Positions 15,984 to 26,009 of a stretch of DNA of 49,106 nt are shown here, piece after piece. Position 1 is the first letter of the stretch. Each line of letters opens with the position of its first letter. The position numbers were made by a program, and so were the translations under genes. This stretch comes from Rhizobium sp. Q54. GTDB lineage: Bacteria; Pseudomonadota; Alphaproteobacteria; UBA828. The notes under the pieces are model-generated. The model saw only the letters and a list, made by a program, of their open reading frames with translations. It searched no databases and was not told the DNA's origin. Location of the stretch: assembly GCA_945892755.1 (NCBI GenBank), contig CAMDDO010000013.1, forward strand, positions 1 through 49,106. Direction: 5' to 3'.

Positions 15984-17735
15984 CTAATCTTTCGAATTCT
16001 GATTGCTCGATGCCACGGTGTAGCTTCCCTTGGCGCGGCGCTTAGTCGCGTAAAGTGCGTGATCGGCCGCGGCCAGAAGCGCATCGACGCTCGGGACCTC
16101 AAGATTCTCCACAAAGGCGGCGCCGATCGAGAACGTGAGCGGAAGGTCGGGACGCGCGGAATGGCTCGCCAATTCGATGCTTCGGCTCTGTAGCGACTCG
16201 ATTTCGGCCTCGACCGCCTGTCGCGTGCCGCCGTCGAGCCAGACCAGGAACTCGTCGCCGCCGAGCCGCCCGACCAAACCGCGTGAGCCGATATACCCGC
16301 GCAGCAGCTCCGCGACCGCACGCAGCGCCAAATCGCCGCGCGCATGGCCGAGCCCGTCATTGATGGCCTTGAAATTATCCAGATCGAGGTAAAGCAGAAG
16401 GCCGCTTCCGGAGTCCTTGGCAATGCCATCTAGCCGGCTCCCGAGCTCTTCCACCATGGCGCGACGATTCAAGAGGCCGGTGAGACCGTCGCTGCGCGCA
16501 AGGTCAACCAGTCGCGCATGGGTGTCGATTTGCTCGAACGCGATGCCGAGCTGATCCGCGAGACCGGCGAGCAAGATTCGATCGTCGTTGCTCCAGCGCC
16601 GTCGATCGACGCGCGCGACGCAGACCGCGCCGTTGAGCGTGCCGCGATAGCGGGTCGGCAGCGCCAACGAGGCGACGCCCTCGAATTCGGGGTCGCGGTC
16701 CTCGTCGACCGCGGCTCGAACCGCCGCATCGGCGATCTCGAGCGGCACGACCGGCTTGCCATAGGTGCCGGCGCGCTCGAGCGTGCCGGCCACGTCCCGC
16801 CGATAGATCCAGCAGGCCGACGCGCTGAGGGCCGAGATCAGCGCCTCGCCCGCGGTCTCGAGCAGGCGTCCGGTTTCGACCTCGTCGCGGATGGTCTTGA
16901 CCATCGCGGCCAGCAATTGCTCGCGGGCGCGAACGACAGCGAGCGCTTCGTCACGCCGACGGGCTTCGGTCACATCGCGACAAACGCCTCGGGCACCCTG
17001 CCATTCGCCCTCGGGCGAGAGCATTGGCAGGCTGGAGGCGATCAGGCAGGCCGTCTCACCTCTCGAATCGCGCAGCCAGACCTCTACCTCCTCGGTCGGC
17101 TCGCGTGCGACGAAGGGAAACGGCTCGGGCGTCGGGCGGCGTCGGTCGATGAACGATTGAGACGGCTTGCCGACCAGATAGTCAGGCACATAGCCGAGCG
17201 CACCGCGCGCCGTAACAAACGCGAAATTGCCGCTCCGATCCGTCTCCCACACAAAATCCGAAGAACACTCGACGAGATCCTTGTAGCGCCGGCGCGATTC
17301 GATCAGCGCGTCGCGCAAATTTCGATCGAGCGTCGCGTCGCGTCCCAATGCGAGAAAAGTAAGACCGACGCTGCCCGCCGGTCCCATTGGGATCACCGTC
17401 AGATCGATCGCGACGCTCGACTTTTCGCCGCCGAGCCTGAGCAAATTGGATTGCGCGGCGCCGGCTTCGGCCGCGCGTGCAATCAGCGGAATCGCCTGCG
17501 GCCTCAAGGGCCCGTTCAGGGCCGCCGCCAGGGTGGTCGCTTTGTCGTTGACCGGAAGCGCCTCTCCGCCCGAATCGACCAGCACGATCGGCCCGGGATA
17601 GCCATTCATCAAGGTGCGGCCGAGATCGGTGTATTCGGGCCGGGCAATACCTCGGCTTGTCTCAACACCCGGCACTGCGGCCTGTGCGGCCTGTGCGGCC
17701 TGCGCACCCTGCTTGCTTCGCGGTTTGGTCGCCAT
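15984..17735 (-). CDS. PAS-GAF diguanylate cyclase
   Basis: A 583-residue predicted cytosolic enzyme making cyclic di-GMP from two GTP. The N-terminus has an Ala/Gln tract (AAQAAQAAQAA). A first PAS-like region (about 40-140) is followed by a second PAS domain (about 150-260) with CSSDFVWETDRSGNFAFV. A GAF domain follows (about 275-400), then a GGDEF domain (about 410-575) opening LTGLLNRRAMVEELGSRL. The catalytic motif GGDEF is intact at residues 492-496 (16248-16262). The product-inhibition RxxD motif expected just before it is replaced by GSRG, so feedback control is probably absent. ATG 17735 is preferred to GTG 17738 because GGAGG lies 7 bases upstream. That Shine-Dalgarno overlaps the end of the EAL gene. 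Confidence 0.93.
   Translation of the reverse strand: MATKPRSKQGAQAAQAAQAAVPGVETSRGIARPEYTDLGRTLMNGYPGPIVLVDSGGEALPVNDKATTLAAALNGPLRPQAIPLIARAAEAGAAQSNLLRLGGEKSSVAIDLTVIPMGPAGSVGLTFLALGRDATLDRNLRDALIESRRRYKDLVECSSDFVWETDRSGNFAFVTARGALGYVPDYLVGKPSQSFIDRRRPTPEPFPFVAREPTEEVEVWLRDSRGETACLIASSLPMLSPEGEWQGARGVCRDVTEARRRDEALAVVRAREQLLAAMVKTIRDEVETGRLLETAGEALISALSASACWIYRRDVAGTLERAGTYGKPVVPLEIADAAVRAAVDEDRDPEFEGVASLALPTRYRGTLNGAVCVARVDRRRWSNDDRILLAGLADQLGIAFEQIDTHARLVDLARSDGLTGLLNRRAMVEELGSRLDGIAKDSGSGLLLYLDLDNFKAINDGLGHARGDLALRAVAELLRGYIGSRGLVGRLGGDEFLVWLDGGTRQAVEAEIESLQSRSIELASHSARPDLPLTFSIGAAFVENLEVPSVDALLAAADHALYATKRRAKGSYTVASSNQNSKD
17677..17706 (-). repeat. 9-bp tandem repeat encoding an Ala-Ala-Gln tract
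   Basis: About three copies of a TGTGCGGCC-type unit (plus-strand orientation) lie near the 5' end of the cyclase gene and encode repeated Ala-Ala-Gln. Copy-number change would stay in frame. It is a minor low-complexity feature. Confidence 0.7.
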
Positions 17736-17738
17736 CAC

Positions 17739-19112
17739 TCAGCCTCCAAACGAGGAGCCGGCCAATGGGCGGGTCCTCGGATCAATTTGCACGCCGCAGA
17801 GCAGCGCGCCGAAACTCTCGATCGGCGCCGGCCGGCCAAAGTGAAAGCCTTGGCCATGGCTAATCCCGGCCTCGCGCACCACACGCGCGGTCGCCTCATC
17901 CTCGACCATCTCGGCAATGGTGCCGATGCCGAGGCCATCGCAGAGCGCGGCAATCGAGCGAATGAAGGCGCGATTGAATTTGGAGACGGCCGCGTCCTGG
18001 ATAAAACTGCCGTCGATCTTGAGAATGTCGACCTCAAGCGCGCGCAGATACTCGAAGGCCGCTGCGCCTGAACCGAAGTCGTCGAGGCAGACACGGATTT
18101 CGAACCGCCTGAGCGTTTGGAGTGCACGATTGACACTGTGCAGATCGGTGATCTTGGCCGATTCCGTGACCTCGAAGAGAAGGAACGGCGCCAGGTCCGC
18201 ACTGCGGCTTATTTGGCCAACGAGCGCGTCGACGAAGCCGGGGGTCACCAACGAGCGGCCCGATACGTTGATCGCGATTGAATCCGGGCGGCCCGGCGCG
18301 CTGCGCAGCAGACCGATCACGCGTTGGGCGACCGCGAGATCGAGCTCGGCAATACTGCCAAGCTGCTCGGCCATGGTGACGAACTCATAGGGGGCGAGGG
18401 CGGTTTCGTCGGGCAGCCGGAGGAGTGCCTCGAAGTGTTGAATGCGGCCATCGGCCATGCCAACGATCGGTTGAAACGCGAGCGAAAACCGACCGCCGCC
18501 GATGGCGCGCCGGATGCGGTCCGACCATTCGACGCTTTCGGCCAGCCATTCGCGGTGGCATACGCTGAGGCTGCCGGGGGTAAACGCGCCGGGGCGCGCG
18601 GCGCCAAAACGCTTGAGCAAATGCTGGATCGCTCGCAGCGAGTCCAACTCGCTCAGGTCGCCGTCGAGACGGACCTCGTGGGCGTGTGTCGTCATCACCT
18701 TCGCGCTTTCGTGCCGCGGTTTTACTTCTGCTGCAATGTCAGCGACGATCGGGCTCAAGCTGCGAGACGCATCGTGCACGGCCACGAACTTGAAAGCGCC
18801 GAGTAGAGCGACATCGTGGCACTCGCCGGCGCGCTGGCGCAGCTGGTTCGCGATCTCGAGACCTAGCCGCATCGTCGATTCAACGGCGGATGAATCGGTG
18901 TCAGCGAGACCGCCCTCTAGGTCGATCAAGCTAAGCGAAAGGGGCGTACCGCTCATGCGCATGGCGACGATCTGGCGCGACACGGCGCGCGCAAAGGCGG
19001 TCGCATCAAGCAGACCAACGTGGTCGAGCGACGGGCGAGATCGTGGCATGATTGCCGCACCCCGCTCGGTACGCGACGCATCGAGCATCGGTTCGTTTTC
19101 AGCGATCGGCAT
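17739..19112 (-). CDS. EAL-domain cyclic-di-GMP phosphodiesterase with degenerate N-terminal GGDEF
   Basis: A 457-residue protein from ATG 19112; ATG 19049 is also plausible. The C-terminal EAL domain (about 195-440) keeps the catalytic set: FEALLRLP with Glu228, AINVSGRS, LLFEVTES, CLDDFGSG, LKIDGSFI, AEMVEDE and GQGFHFGRP. It should therefore hydrolyse cyclic di-GMP to pGpG. The N-terminal domain opens GLLDATAFARAVSRQIVAMR and has PLSLSLIDLEGG. It later carries GAFKF at residues 105-109 (18786-18800) exactly where GGDEF belongs, so it looks like a cyclase domain that has lost its active site and may sense or regulate. The gene is first of a three-gene operon, with no gap before the cyclase. 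No membrane span is seen. Confidence 0.9.
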   Translation of the reverse strand: MPIAENEPMLDASRTERGAAIMPRSRPSLDHVGLLDATAFARAVSRQIVAMRMSGTPLSLSLIDLEGGLADTDSSAVESTMRLGLEIANQLRQRAGECHDVALLGAFKFVAVHDASRSLSPIVADIAAEVKPRHESAKVMTTHAHEVRLDGDLSELDSLRAIQHLLKRFGAARPGAFTPGSLSVCHREWLAESVEWSDRIRRAIGGGRFSLAFQPIVGMADGRIQHFEALLRLPDETALAPYEFVTMAEQLGSIAELDLAVAQRVIGLLRSAPGRPDSIAINVSGRSLVTPGFVDALVGQISRSADLAPFLLFEVTESAKITDLHSVNRALQTLRRFEIRVCLDDFGSGAAAFEYLRALEVDILKIDGSFIQDAAVSKFNRAFIRSIAALCDGLGIGTIAEMVEDEATARVVREAGISHGQGFHFGRPAPIESFGALLCGVQIDPRTRPLAGSSFGG

Positions 19113-19259
19113 CGGGTTCACGGCCCAGGTTCTCGGGAACCTGCACCCTAGCCCGGTCGCACTTAACAAAGCGTAAGGCGAGGCGGCTTAATGTTAACGT
19201 TGTTTTTCCGAGCGCCGGGTCGCCGAATCCGGGGGCGCGGCGCCGCCGGTGGCACGGCG

Positions 19260-19289
19260 CTGGCAACCGGGCGCGACTAGCTCTAGATT
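19260..19289 (+). promoter_or_regulatory. Candidate promoter giving a leaderless nucleotidase transcript
   Basis: CTGGCA (19260-19265) is 18 bases from TAGATT (19284-19289), and the ATG of the nucleotidase follows the -10 by only 6 bases. Transcription would start at or next to the start codon. This agrees with the lack of a Shine-Dalgarno. It is sequence match only. Confidence 0.4.
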
Positions 19290-19295
19290 GCCGCC

Positions 19296-20006
19296 ATGCC
19301 CAACACCGCCCCGCCCGCGCCCGGCGACCTCGCCGGCATCGACACCTGGATTTTCGATCTCGACAATACGCTCTATCCGGCGCGTTGCCGGCTGTTCGAC
19401 CAGATCGACGTGCGCATCGGCGAATTCATTCGGCGCTATTTCGGCGTCGATCATGGCGAGGCGAAGCGCATACAGCGCTCCTACTTCAAGCAGCACGGCA
19501 CGACGCTGCGCGGGTTGATGCTCGAGCATGACCTGCCACCCGAGGAATACCTCGACTATGTGCATGATATCGACTTCTCGATCCTCGAGCCGGCGGAACG
19601 GCTCGAGCGCGCGCTCGGCCGGCTGAGCGGGCGCAAGCTCATCTTCACCAACGCCGACGTGCCCTATGCCGAGCGCGTCATGGCTCGGCTTGGGCTCCGC
19701 CATCATTTCGAGGATATCTACGACATCGCCGCGGCGCGTTTCGTTCCCAAACCGTTCCCCGAGGCCTACGCGACCTTGATCGAGCGACATGACGTGACGC
19801 CGACGCGCAGCGCATTCTTCGAGGACATCGCGCGCAATTTGACACCGGCGGTCGAACTCGGCATGACCGCGGTCTGGGTGCGCCATGACGACGAGTGGTC
19901 GTCCTGGGGCGCTGACCAGGTCGAGGCGCATTACACGACCGACGACTTGCCGCTCTGGCTCGAATCGCTGGTCGACGGGCACGGGCCCAAGACAGCCGGC
20001 GATTGA
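19296..20006 (+). CDS. Pyrimidine 5'-nucleotidase, HAD superfamily (SDT1-like)
   Basis: A 236-residue HAD phosphatase predicted to dephosphorylate pyrimidine (and perhaps flavin-type) nucleotides. Motif I is [10 protein letters not shown] with the nucleophile and acid Asp pair. Motif II is KLIFTNAD. The motif III Lys is in [11 protein letters not shown] and motif IV lies at [11 protein letters not shown]. The cap region contains [25 protein letters not shown], typical of the yeast SDT1/PHM8-like group widespread in alphaproteobacteria. No Shine-Dalgarno precedes the ATG at 19296. It lies directly upstream of dapD, a recurring order in this lineage. The dapDE promoter overlaps its stop codon. 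Confidence 0.9.
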   Translation: MPNTAPPAPGDLAGIDTWIFDLDNTLYPARCRLFDQIDVRIGEFIRRYFGVDHGEAKRIQRSYFKQHGTTLRGLMLEHDLPPEEYLDYVHDIDFSILEPAERLERALGRLSGRKLIFTNADVPYAERVMARLGLRHHFEDIYDIAAARFVPKPFPEAYATLIERHDVTPTRSAFFEDIARNLTPAVELGMTAVWVRHDDEWSSWGADQVEAHYTTDDLPLWLESLVDGHGPKTAGD

Positions 20007-20030
20007 CAGGCCGGACCCTCCGGTTACTTT
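20003..20030 (+). promoter_or_regulatory. Candidate sigma70 promoter for dapD-dapE
   Basis: A perfect -35 TTGACA (20003-20008) is followed after 16 bases by TACTTT (20025-20030), 31 bases before the dapD GTG. The -35 includes the TGA stop of the upstream nucleotidase gene (20004-20006). This would let dapD-dapE be expressed apart from the nucleotidase. Confidence 0.6.
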
Positions 20031-20061
20031 AGCCGCCGCCATCCGCCCAGAGGGAACGCCC

Positions 20062-20907
20062 GTGAACGCCGTCGAACTCGAAGCTGCCATCAACGATGCC
20101 TGGGGGCGGCGCGACACGCTGTCGCCCGCCACAACCGGCAAGGCGCGCGACGCTGTGAACGCCGCGCTCGATGCGCTCGATTCCGGCAAGATGCGCGTCG
20201 CCGAGCCGGGCGGCGGCGGCTGGCGGGTCCATGAGTGGCTCAAGAAGGCCGTGCTGCTCTCGTTCCGGCTCAATGACAACGCGCTGATACCGGGCGGCCC
20301 GGGCGAGCAAACCGCGTGGTTCGACAAAGTTCCGTCCAAATTCGCCGGTTGGGACGAGGCCCGCTTTCGCGCCGCCGGCTTTCGCGCCGTGCCGGGCGCC
20401 GTGGTGCGCCGCTCGGCCTTTATCGCGCCAAACGTCGTCTTGATGCCAAGCTTCGTCAATGTCGGCGCCTATGTCGATTCAGGCACCATGATCGACACCT
20501 GGGCAACGGTCGGCAGTTGCGCGCAGATCGGCAAGAATTGTCACATCTCGGGCGGCGCCGGGATTGGCGGCGTGCTCGAACCCTTGCAGGCCGCGCCGGT
20601 CGTGATCGAGGATGGCTGCTTCATCGGCGCGCGCGCCGAAGTCGCCGAGGGCGTCATCGTCGAGCGCGGTTCGGTGCTGTCGATGGGAGTCTATCTCGGC
20701 GTCTCGACGCGCATCGTCGATCGCGAGACCGGCGATATCCATTATGGCCGCGTGCCGGCTTATTCGGTCGTCGTCTCTGGCACCATGCCGAGCAAGTCAT
20801 CGAGCATGGGCGCGGATGGCCCGAGCCTTTATTGCGCGGTGATCGTCAAGCGCGTCGATGAAAAAACCCGCGCCAAAACCTCGATCAATGAGTTGCTGAG
20901 AGCTTAG
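20062..20907 (+). CDS. dapD: 2,3,4,5-tetrahydropyridine-2,6-dicarboxylate N-succinyltransferase
   Basis: Enzyme of the succinylase branch of lysine/meso-diaminopimelate synthesis, using succinyl-CoA; 281 aa, trimeric by family. GTG 20062 has AGAGGGA upstream and gives the usual opening ([18 protein letters not shown]). After an N-terminal helical domain come left-handed beta-helix hexapeptide repeats: [53 protein letters not shown] and [20 protein letters not shown]. The C-terminal part holds [13 protein letters not shown]. The stop is 5 bases from the dapE ATG. Confidence 0.97.
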   Translation: MNAVELEAAINDAWGRRDTLSPATTGKARDAVNAALDALDSGKMRVAEPGGGGWRVHEWLKKAVLLSFRLNDNALIPGGPGEQTAWFDKVPSKFAGWDEARFRAAGFRAVPGAVVRRSAFIAPNVVLMPSFVNVGAYVDSGTMIDTWATVGSCAQIGKNCHISGGAGIGGVLEPLQAAPVVIEDGCFIGARAEVAEGVIVERGSVLSMGVYLGVSTRIVDRETGDIHYGRVPAYSVVVSGTMPSKSSSMGADGPSLYCAVIVKRVDEKTRAKTSINELLRA

Positions 20908-20912
20908 GCGTC

Positions 20913-22064
20913 ATGCCGGGGCTCGATCAGCCGCTCCCGCTCGCGCAAGAGCTGATCCGCTGCCAGAGCGTGACGCCTGCCGATGGCGGCGCGCTCGACG
21001 TGTTGCAACGCGCGCTGCAATCGCTCGGCTTTCGCTGCACGCGCCTGCCCTTCACCGAGCCCGGCACGCCTGACATCGACAATCTCTATGCACGTCTCGG
21101 CGATGTTGCGCCTAATTTTTGTTTCGCCGGCCATAGCGATGTCGTGCCGGTTGGCGATGCCACGCGCTGGAGCGTCGATCCGTTCGGCGCGAGTGTTTCG
21201 GGCGGCGCATTGTTTGGCAGGGGCGCGGCCGATATGAAAGGTGCGATCGCGGCCTTTGTCGCGGCCGTCTCGCGCGTGAAAGATGACGGCAAGGTCACGG
21301 GCTCGATCTCGCTTCTGATCACCGGCGACGAAGAAGGTCCTTCGATCAACGGCACCAAGAAAATGTTGCGGGCGTTGGTCGAGCGCGGCGAGAAGCTCGA
21401 TGCCTGCCTTGTCGGCGAGCCGACCAACCCGACAAAGCTCGGCGAAATGATCAAGATCGGTCGGCGCGGCAGCCTCTCGGGTTGGCTTACCGTAACTGGC
21501 GTGCAGGGCCACACCGCCTATCCGCATCTGGCCGACAGCCCGATCCCGCGCCTCCTTCGCATGTTGCGCGTGATGAGCGAAACCGCGCTCGATGACGGCA
21601 CGGCGCATTTTCAACCCTCGAATCTGCAAATTACCACCGTCGATATCGGCAATCCGGCGACCAATGTGATCCCGGGCGAAGCGCGCGCCGCGTTCAACAT
21701 CCGCTTCAATGATCGCCATAGCGGCAAGAGCCTTGAAGACTGGCTGCGCCGCGAGTTCGATGCCATAGGCGGCGCCTATGAGCTGAGAATTCAGGTCTCG
21801 GGCGAGGCATTCTTGACGCCGCCGGGACCGCTTTCCAGCCTGATCGCGCGCGCGGTGAAGGCAATCACCGGGCTCGAGCCCGAGCTATCGACGACCGGCG
21901 GCACGTCGGACGCGCGCTTCATCAAGGATTATTGCCCGGTCGCCGAATTCGGCCTGGCCGGCCAGACCATGCACAAGGTCGATGAGCGGGTTTCGCTCGC
22001 CGATCTCGAAGCGCTGACACGCATCTATCAGGGCGTGATCGAGGGATTTTTCGCGGGGCGTTGA
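20913..22064 (+). CDS. dapE: Succinyl-diaminopimelate desuccinylase
   Basis: Di-zinc M20-family hydrolase that releases succinate from N-succinyl-LL-diaminopimelate; 383 aa, cytosolic. Zinc and catalytic motifs are [46 protein letters not shown] (catalytic Glu-Glu), CLVGEPTN and the C-terminal [21 protein letters not shown] dimerisation domain lies between residues about 180 and 295, with [18 protein letters not shown]. It follows dapD closely, so the product of DapD (after an aminotransferase encoded elsewhere) is handled by the same operon. The next step, DapF, is encoded 13 kb away in this window. Confidence 0.96.
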   Translation: MPGLDQPLPLAQELIRCQSVTPADGGALDVLQRALQSLGFRCTRLPFTEPGTPDIDNLYARLGDVAPNFCFAGHSDVVPVGDATRWSVDPFGASVSGGALFGRGAADMKGAIAAFVAAVSRVKDDGKVTGSISLLITGDEEGPSINGTKKMLRALVERGEKLDACLVGEPTNPTKLGEMIKIGRRGSLSGWLTVTGVQGHTAYPHLADSPIPRLLRMLRVMSETALDDGTAHFQPSNLQITTVDIGNPATNVIPGEARAAFNIRFNDRHSGKSLEDWLRREFDAIGGAYELRIQVSGEAFLTPPGPLSSLIARAVKAITGLEPELSTTGGTSDARFIKDYCPVAEFGLAGQTMHKVDERVSLADLEALTRIYQGVIEGFFAGR

Positions 22065-22091
22065 TCGGCGCGCGCCGCTATCTTGTCTATC

Positions 22092-22183
22092 GTCATGGCC
22101 GGGCGCAGACCCGGCCATCCAGGCCTCCTTAGGAAACTTCGGTGCGGCCGACACTGGATTGCCGGGTCAAGCCCGGCAATGAC
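22092..22183. repeat. Palindromic intergenic repeat with two strong hairpins
   Basis: The 129-base gap between the convergent dapE and yejF genes contains two hairpins. The first is ATGGCCGGG/CCCGGCCAT (22095-22103 with 22110-22118, 6-base loop). The second is ATTGCCGGG/CCCGGCAAT (22158-22166 with 22172-22180, 5-base loop). The two arms are themselves arranged as an inverted pair, running GTCATGGCC at one end to GGCAATGAC at the other. This resembles the dispersed extragenic palindromes common in alphaproteobacterial genomes. It may also act as a bidirectional terminator, although no T-run follows either hairpin. Confidence 0.75.
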
Positions 22184-22193
22184 GAAGAAAGAA

Positions 22194-23818
<1,625 letters not shown>

Positions 23819-23822
<4 letters not shown>

Positions 23823-24868
23823 CGCGCCAGCAACTTCCTCGGATCGAACGCATCGCGCACCGCTTCGCCGACGAAGATCATCAGGCTCAGCATCAGCGCG
23901 ATCACGAAAAAGCCGGTGAAGCCGAGCCACGGCGCCTGAAGGTTCGCCTTGCCCTGTTGCAGCAACTCACCGAGTGAAGGCGAGCCCGGCGGCAGGCCGA
24001 AGCCCAAGAAGTCGAGCGCGGTCAGCGTGGTGATCGAGCCATTCAAGATGAACGGCAGGAAGGTGAGGGCCGAGACCATCGCATTGGGCAAGGCATGGCG
24101 AACGATGATGGTGGTATCACGCACGCCGAGCGCGCGCGCGGCACGGATATAATCGTAATTGCGCACGCGCAGGAATTCGGCGCGCACGACATCGACCAGG
24201 CTCATCCAACTGAACAGCAGCAGCAGTCCGAGCAGCAGCCAGAATGACGGCTCGATCACGCTTGCCAGAATGATCAGGAGGAAAAGCTGCGGCAGGCCGG
24301 ACCAGACCTCGATGAAACGCTGGAAACCGAGATCGAGCCAGCCGCCGAAGAAGCCCTGCACCGCACCGGCGGCGATGCCGATGATCGAAGAGAAAAAGGT
24401 CAAGACCAACCCGAACAGGACCGAGAGGCGGAGGCCGTAGATCAATCGCGCGAGCACGTCGCGGCCCTGATCGTCGGTGCCGAGCCAATTGTCGGAGGAA
24501 GGCGGCGCCGGCGCCGGCACCTCGAGATCGTAATTGATCGTGCGATAGCTATAGGGAATCGCCGGCCAGACCATCCAGCCCTTGGCGTCGATCAGCTCTT
24601 TCACGACCGGGTCGCGATAATCCGCCTCGGTCTCGAAATCGCCGCCGAACGCGGTTTCCGGGTAGGTGATGACGAACGGGAAATAGAGCGTGCCGTCATA
24701 ATGCACGACCAGCGGCTTGTCGTTGGCGATCAACTCGGCGAACAGGCTGAGCCCGAACAAAAAGAGGAAAAGCCAGAGCGAGACGAAGCCGCGCTTGTTG
24801 GCCTTGAAATTGCGGAGGCGCCGCTCGGTCAGCGGCGAAATTCTGAGGCCGAGGAAGCGCCTGGTCAC
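23819..24868 (-). CDS. yejE: YejE-like ABC transporter permease
   Basis: Inner-membrane permease of the peptide importer, 349 aa from GTG 24868, which lies 4 bases after the yejB stop. It opens TRRFLGLRISPLTERRLRNF with a first span (about 30-52). It then has the YejE-type periplasmic insert (YFPFVITYPETAFGGDFETE, GWMVWPAIPYSYRTINYD), followed by the binding-protein-dependent transport domain. That domain includes NWLGTDDQGRDVLARLIYG and the EAA loop RAEFLRVRNYDYIRAARALG. The C-terminus is GLPPGSPSLGELLQQGKANL followed by final spans. The pathway partner is YejB. Confidence 0.95.
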
Positions 24869-24872
24869 GCCG

Positions 24873-25988
24873 CTACACCCCGCGCTTCTCGAAGTCGATG
24901 CGCGGATCGACCAGGACATAGGTCAGATCGCCGATCAGCTTCACCACGAGCCCGAGCAACGTAAAGAAGAAGAGTGTGCCGAAGATCACCGGGTAGTCGC
25001 GGTTGATCAGCGATTCGAAGGAAAGCAGGCCGAGCCCGTCGAGCGAGAAGATCACCTCGATCAGAAGCGAGGAGGTGAACAGAATGCCGATGAACGAGCC
25101 CGGCAGGCCGGCGACCACGATCAGCATGGCATTGCGAAAGACATGGCCATAGAGCACGCCGCGTTCGGCGAGGCCCTTGGCACGCGCGGTCACGACATAT
25201 TGTTTGTTGATCTCCTCGAGGAACGAATTCTTGGTCAACATGGTGAGCGTCGTGAAGCCGCCGATCATCATGGCGAAAATGGGCAGCGCCAAATGCCAGA
25301 AATAATCGCCGATCTTGGCGCCGAGCGAGAGCTCGTCCCAATTGTCAGAGACGAGGCCGCGCAAGGGGAACCAGTCGAGATAGGAGCCGCCGGCGAACAA
25401 GACGATCAAGAGCACCGCGAACAGAAAGCTCGGGATCGCATAGCCGACGATGATCACCGCGCTGGTCCAGATGTCGAAACGCGAGCCGTCCTTGATGGCC
25501 TTGCGGATGCCGAGCGGAATCGAGATCAGATAGGCGAGGATCGTCGTCCACAGCCCAAGCGAGATCGAGACCGGCATTTTTTCGAGCACCAGATCGACCA
25601 CGCGACGGTCGCGGAAGAAGCTGTCGCCGAAATCGAAGCGGACATATTGACCCATCATCTGGAAGAAGCGCTCGTGCAGCGGCTTGTCGAAGCCGTAGAG
25701 CTTCTCGATGTCTTGGATCAAATCGGGCGGCAGGCCGCGCGCGCCACGATATTTGCTGGTCGTCTCGGCGGCCGCGCTGGCGCCCGCCGTGCTTTGCGCC
25801 CCGGAGACTTCCGAGCCGGCCGAGCCGCCGATCCGCGCCGTCGCCTCGACCGCGGTACCGGTCAGCTTGGCGATCAATTGCTCGACCGGCCCGCCGGGTG
25901 CGACCTGAATGATCAAGAAATTGATCACCATGATGCCGAACAGGGTCGGGATGATCAGCAGCAGACGGCGGATGATGTATGCGAACAT
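24873..25988 (-). CDS. yejB: YejB-like ABC transporter permease
   Basis: Second permease of the importer, 371 aa. The N-terminal span and its continuation, [19 protein letters not shown] then [19 protein letters not shown], are typical of the OppB/DppB/YejB group. A low-complexity Ala/Ser/Gly/Thr insert (about 44-80) separates this from [20 protein letters not shown]. Further features are [16 protein letters not shown], six-span core segments, and the EAA-type loop [20 protein letters not shown]. The C-terminus includes [20 protein letters not shown]. It is transcribed after the two binding-protein genes and before yejE. Confidence 0.95.
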   Translation of the reverse strand: MFAYIIRRLLLIIPTLFGIMVINFLIIQVAPGGPVEQLIAKLTGTAVEATARIGGSAGSEVSGAQSTAGASAAAETTSKYRGARGLPPDLIQDIEKLYGFDKPLHERFFQMMGQYVRFDFGDSFFRDRRVVDLVLEKMPVSISLGLWTTILAYLISIPLGIRKAIKDGSRFDIWTSAVIIVGYAIPSFLFAVLLIVLFAGGSYLDWFPLRGLVSDNWDELSLGAKIGDYFWHLALPIFAMMIGGFTTLTMLTKNSFLEEINKQYVVTARAKGLAERGVLYGHVFRNAMLIVVAGLPGSFIGILFTSSLLIEVIFSLDGLGLLSFESLINRDYPVIFGTLFFFTLLGLVVKLIGDLTYVLVDPRIDFEKRGV

Positions 25989-26009
25989 CGCTCGGGCTCG
26001 CTGCCCGTC

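Noticed and set aside
17677-17706. Short regular repeats considered as a CRISPR-like array
   Set aside because: The units are 9 bp, contiguous, in frame and coding for Ala-Ala-Gln, with no spacers. No CRISPR array or cas gene is present in the window.
16518-18071. 517-residue open frame opposite the cyclase and EAL genes
   Set aside because: Both opposite-strand genes have intact catalytic motifs and coupled starts. The plus-strand frame lacks a ribosome site and any known motif.
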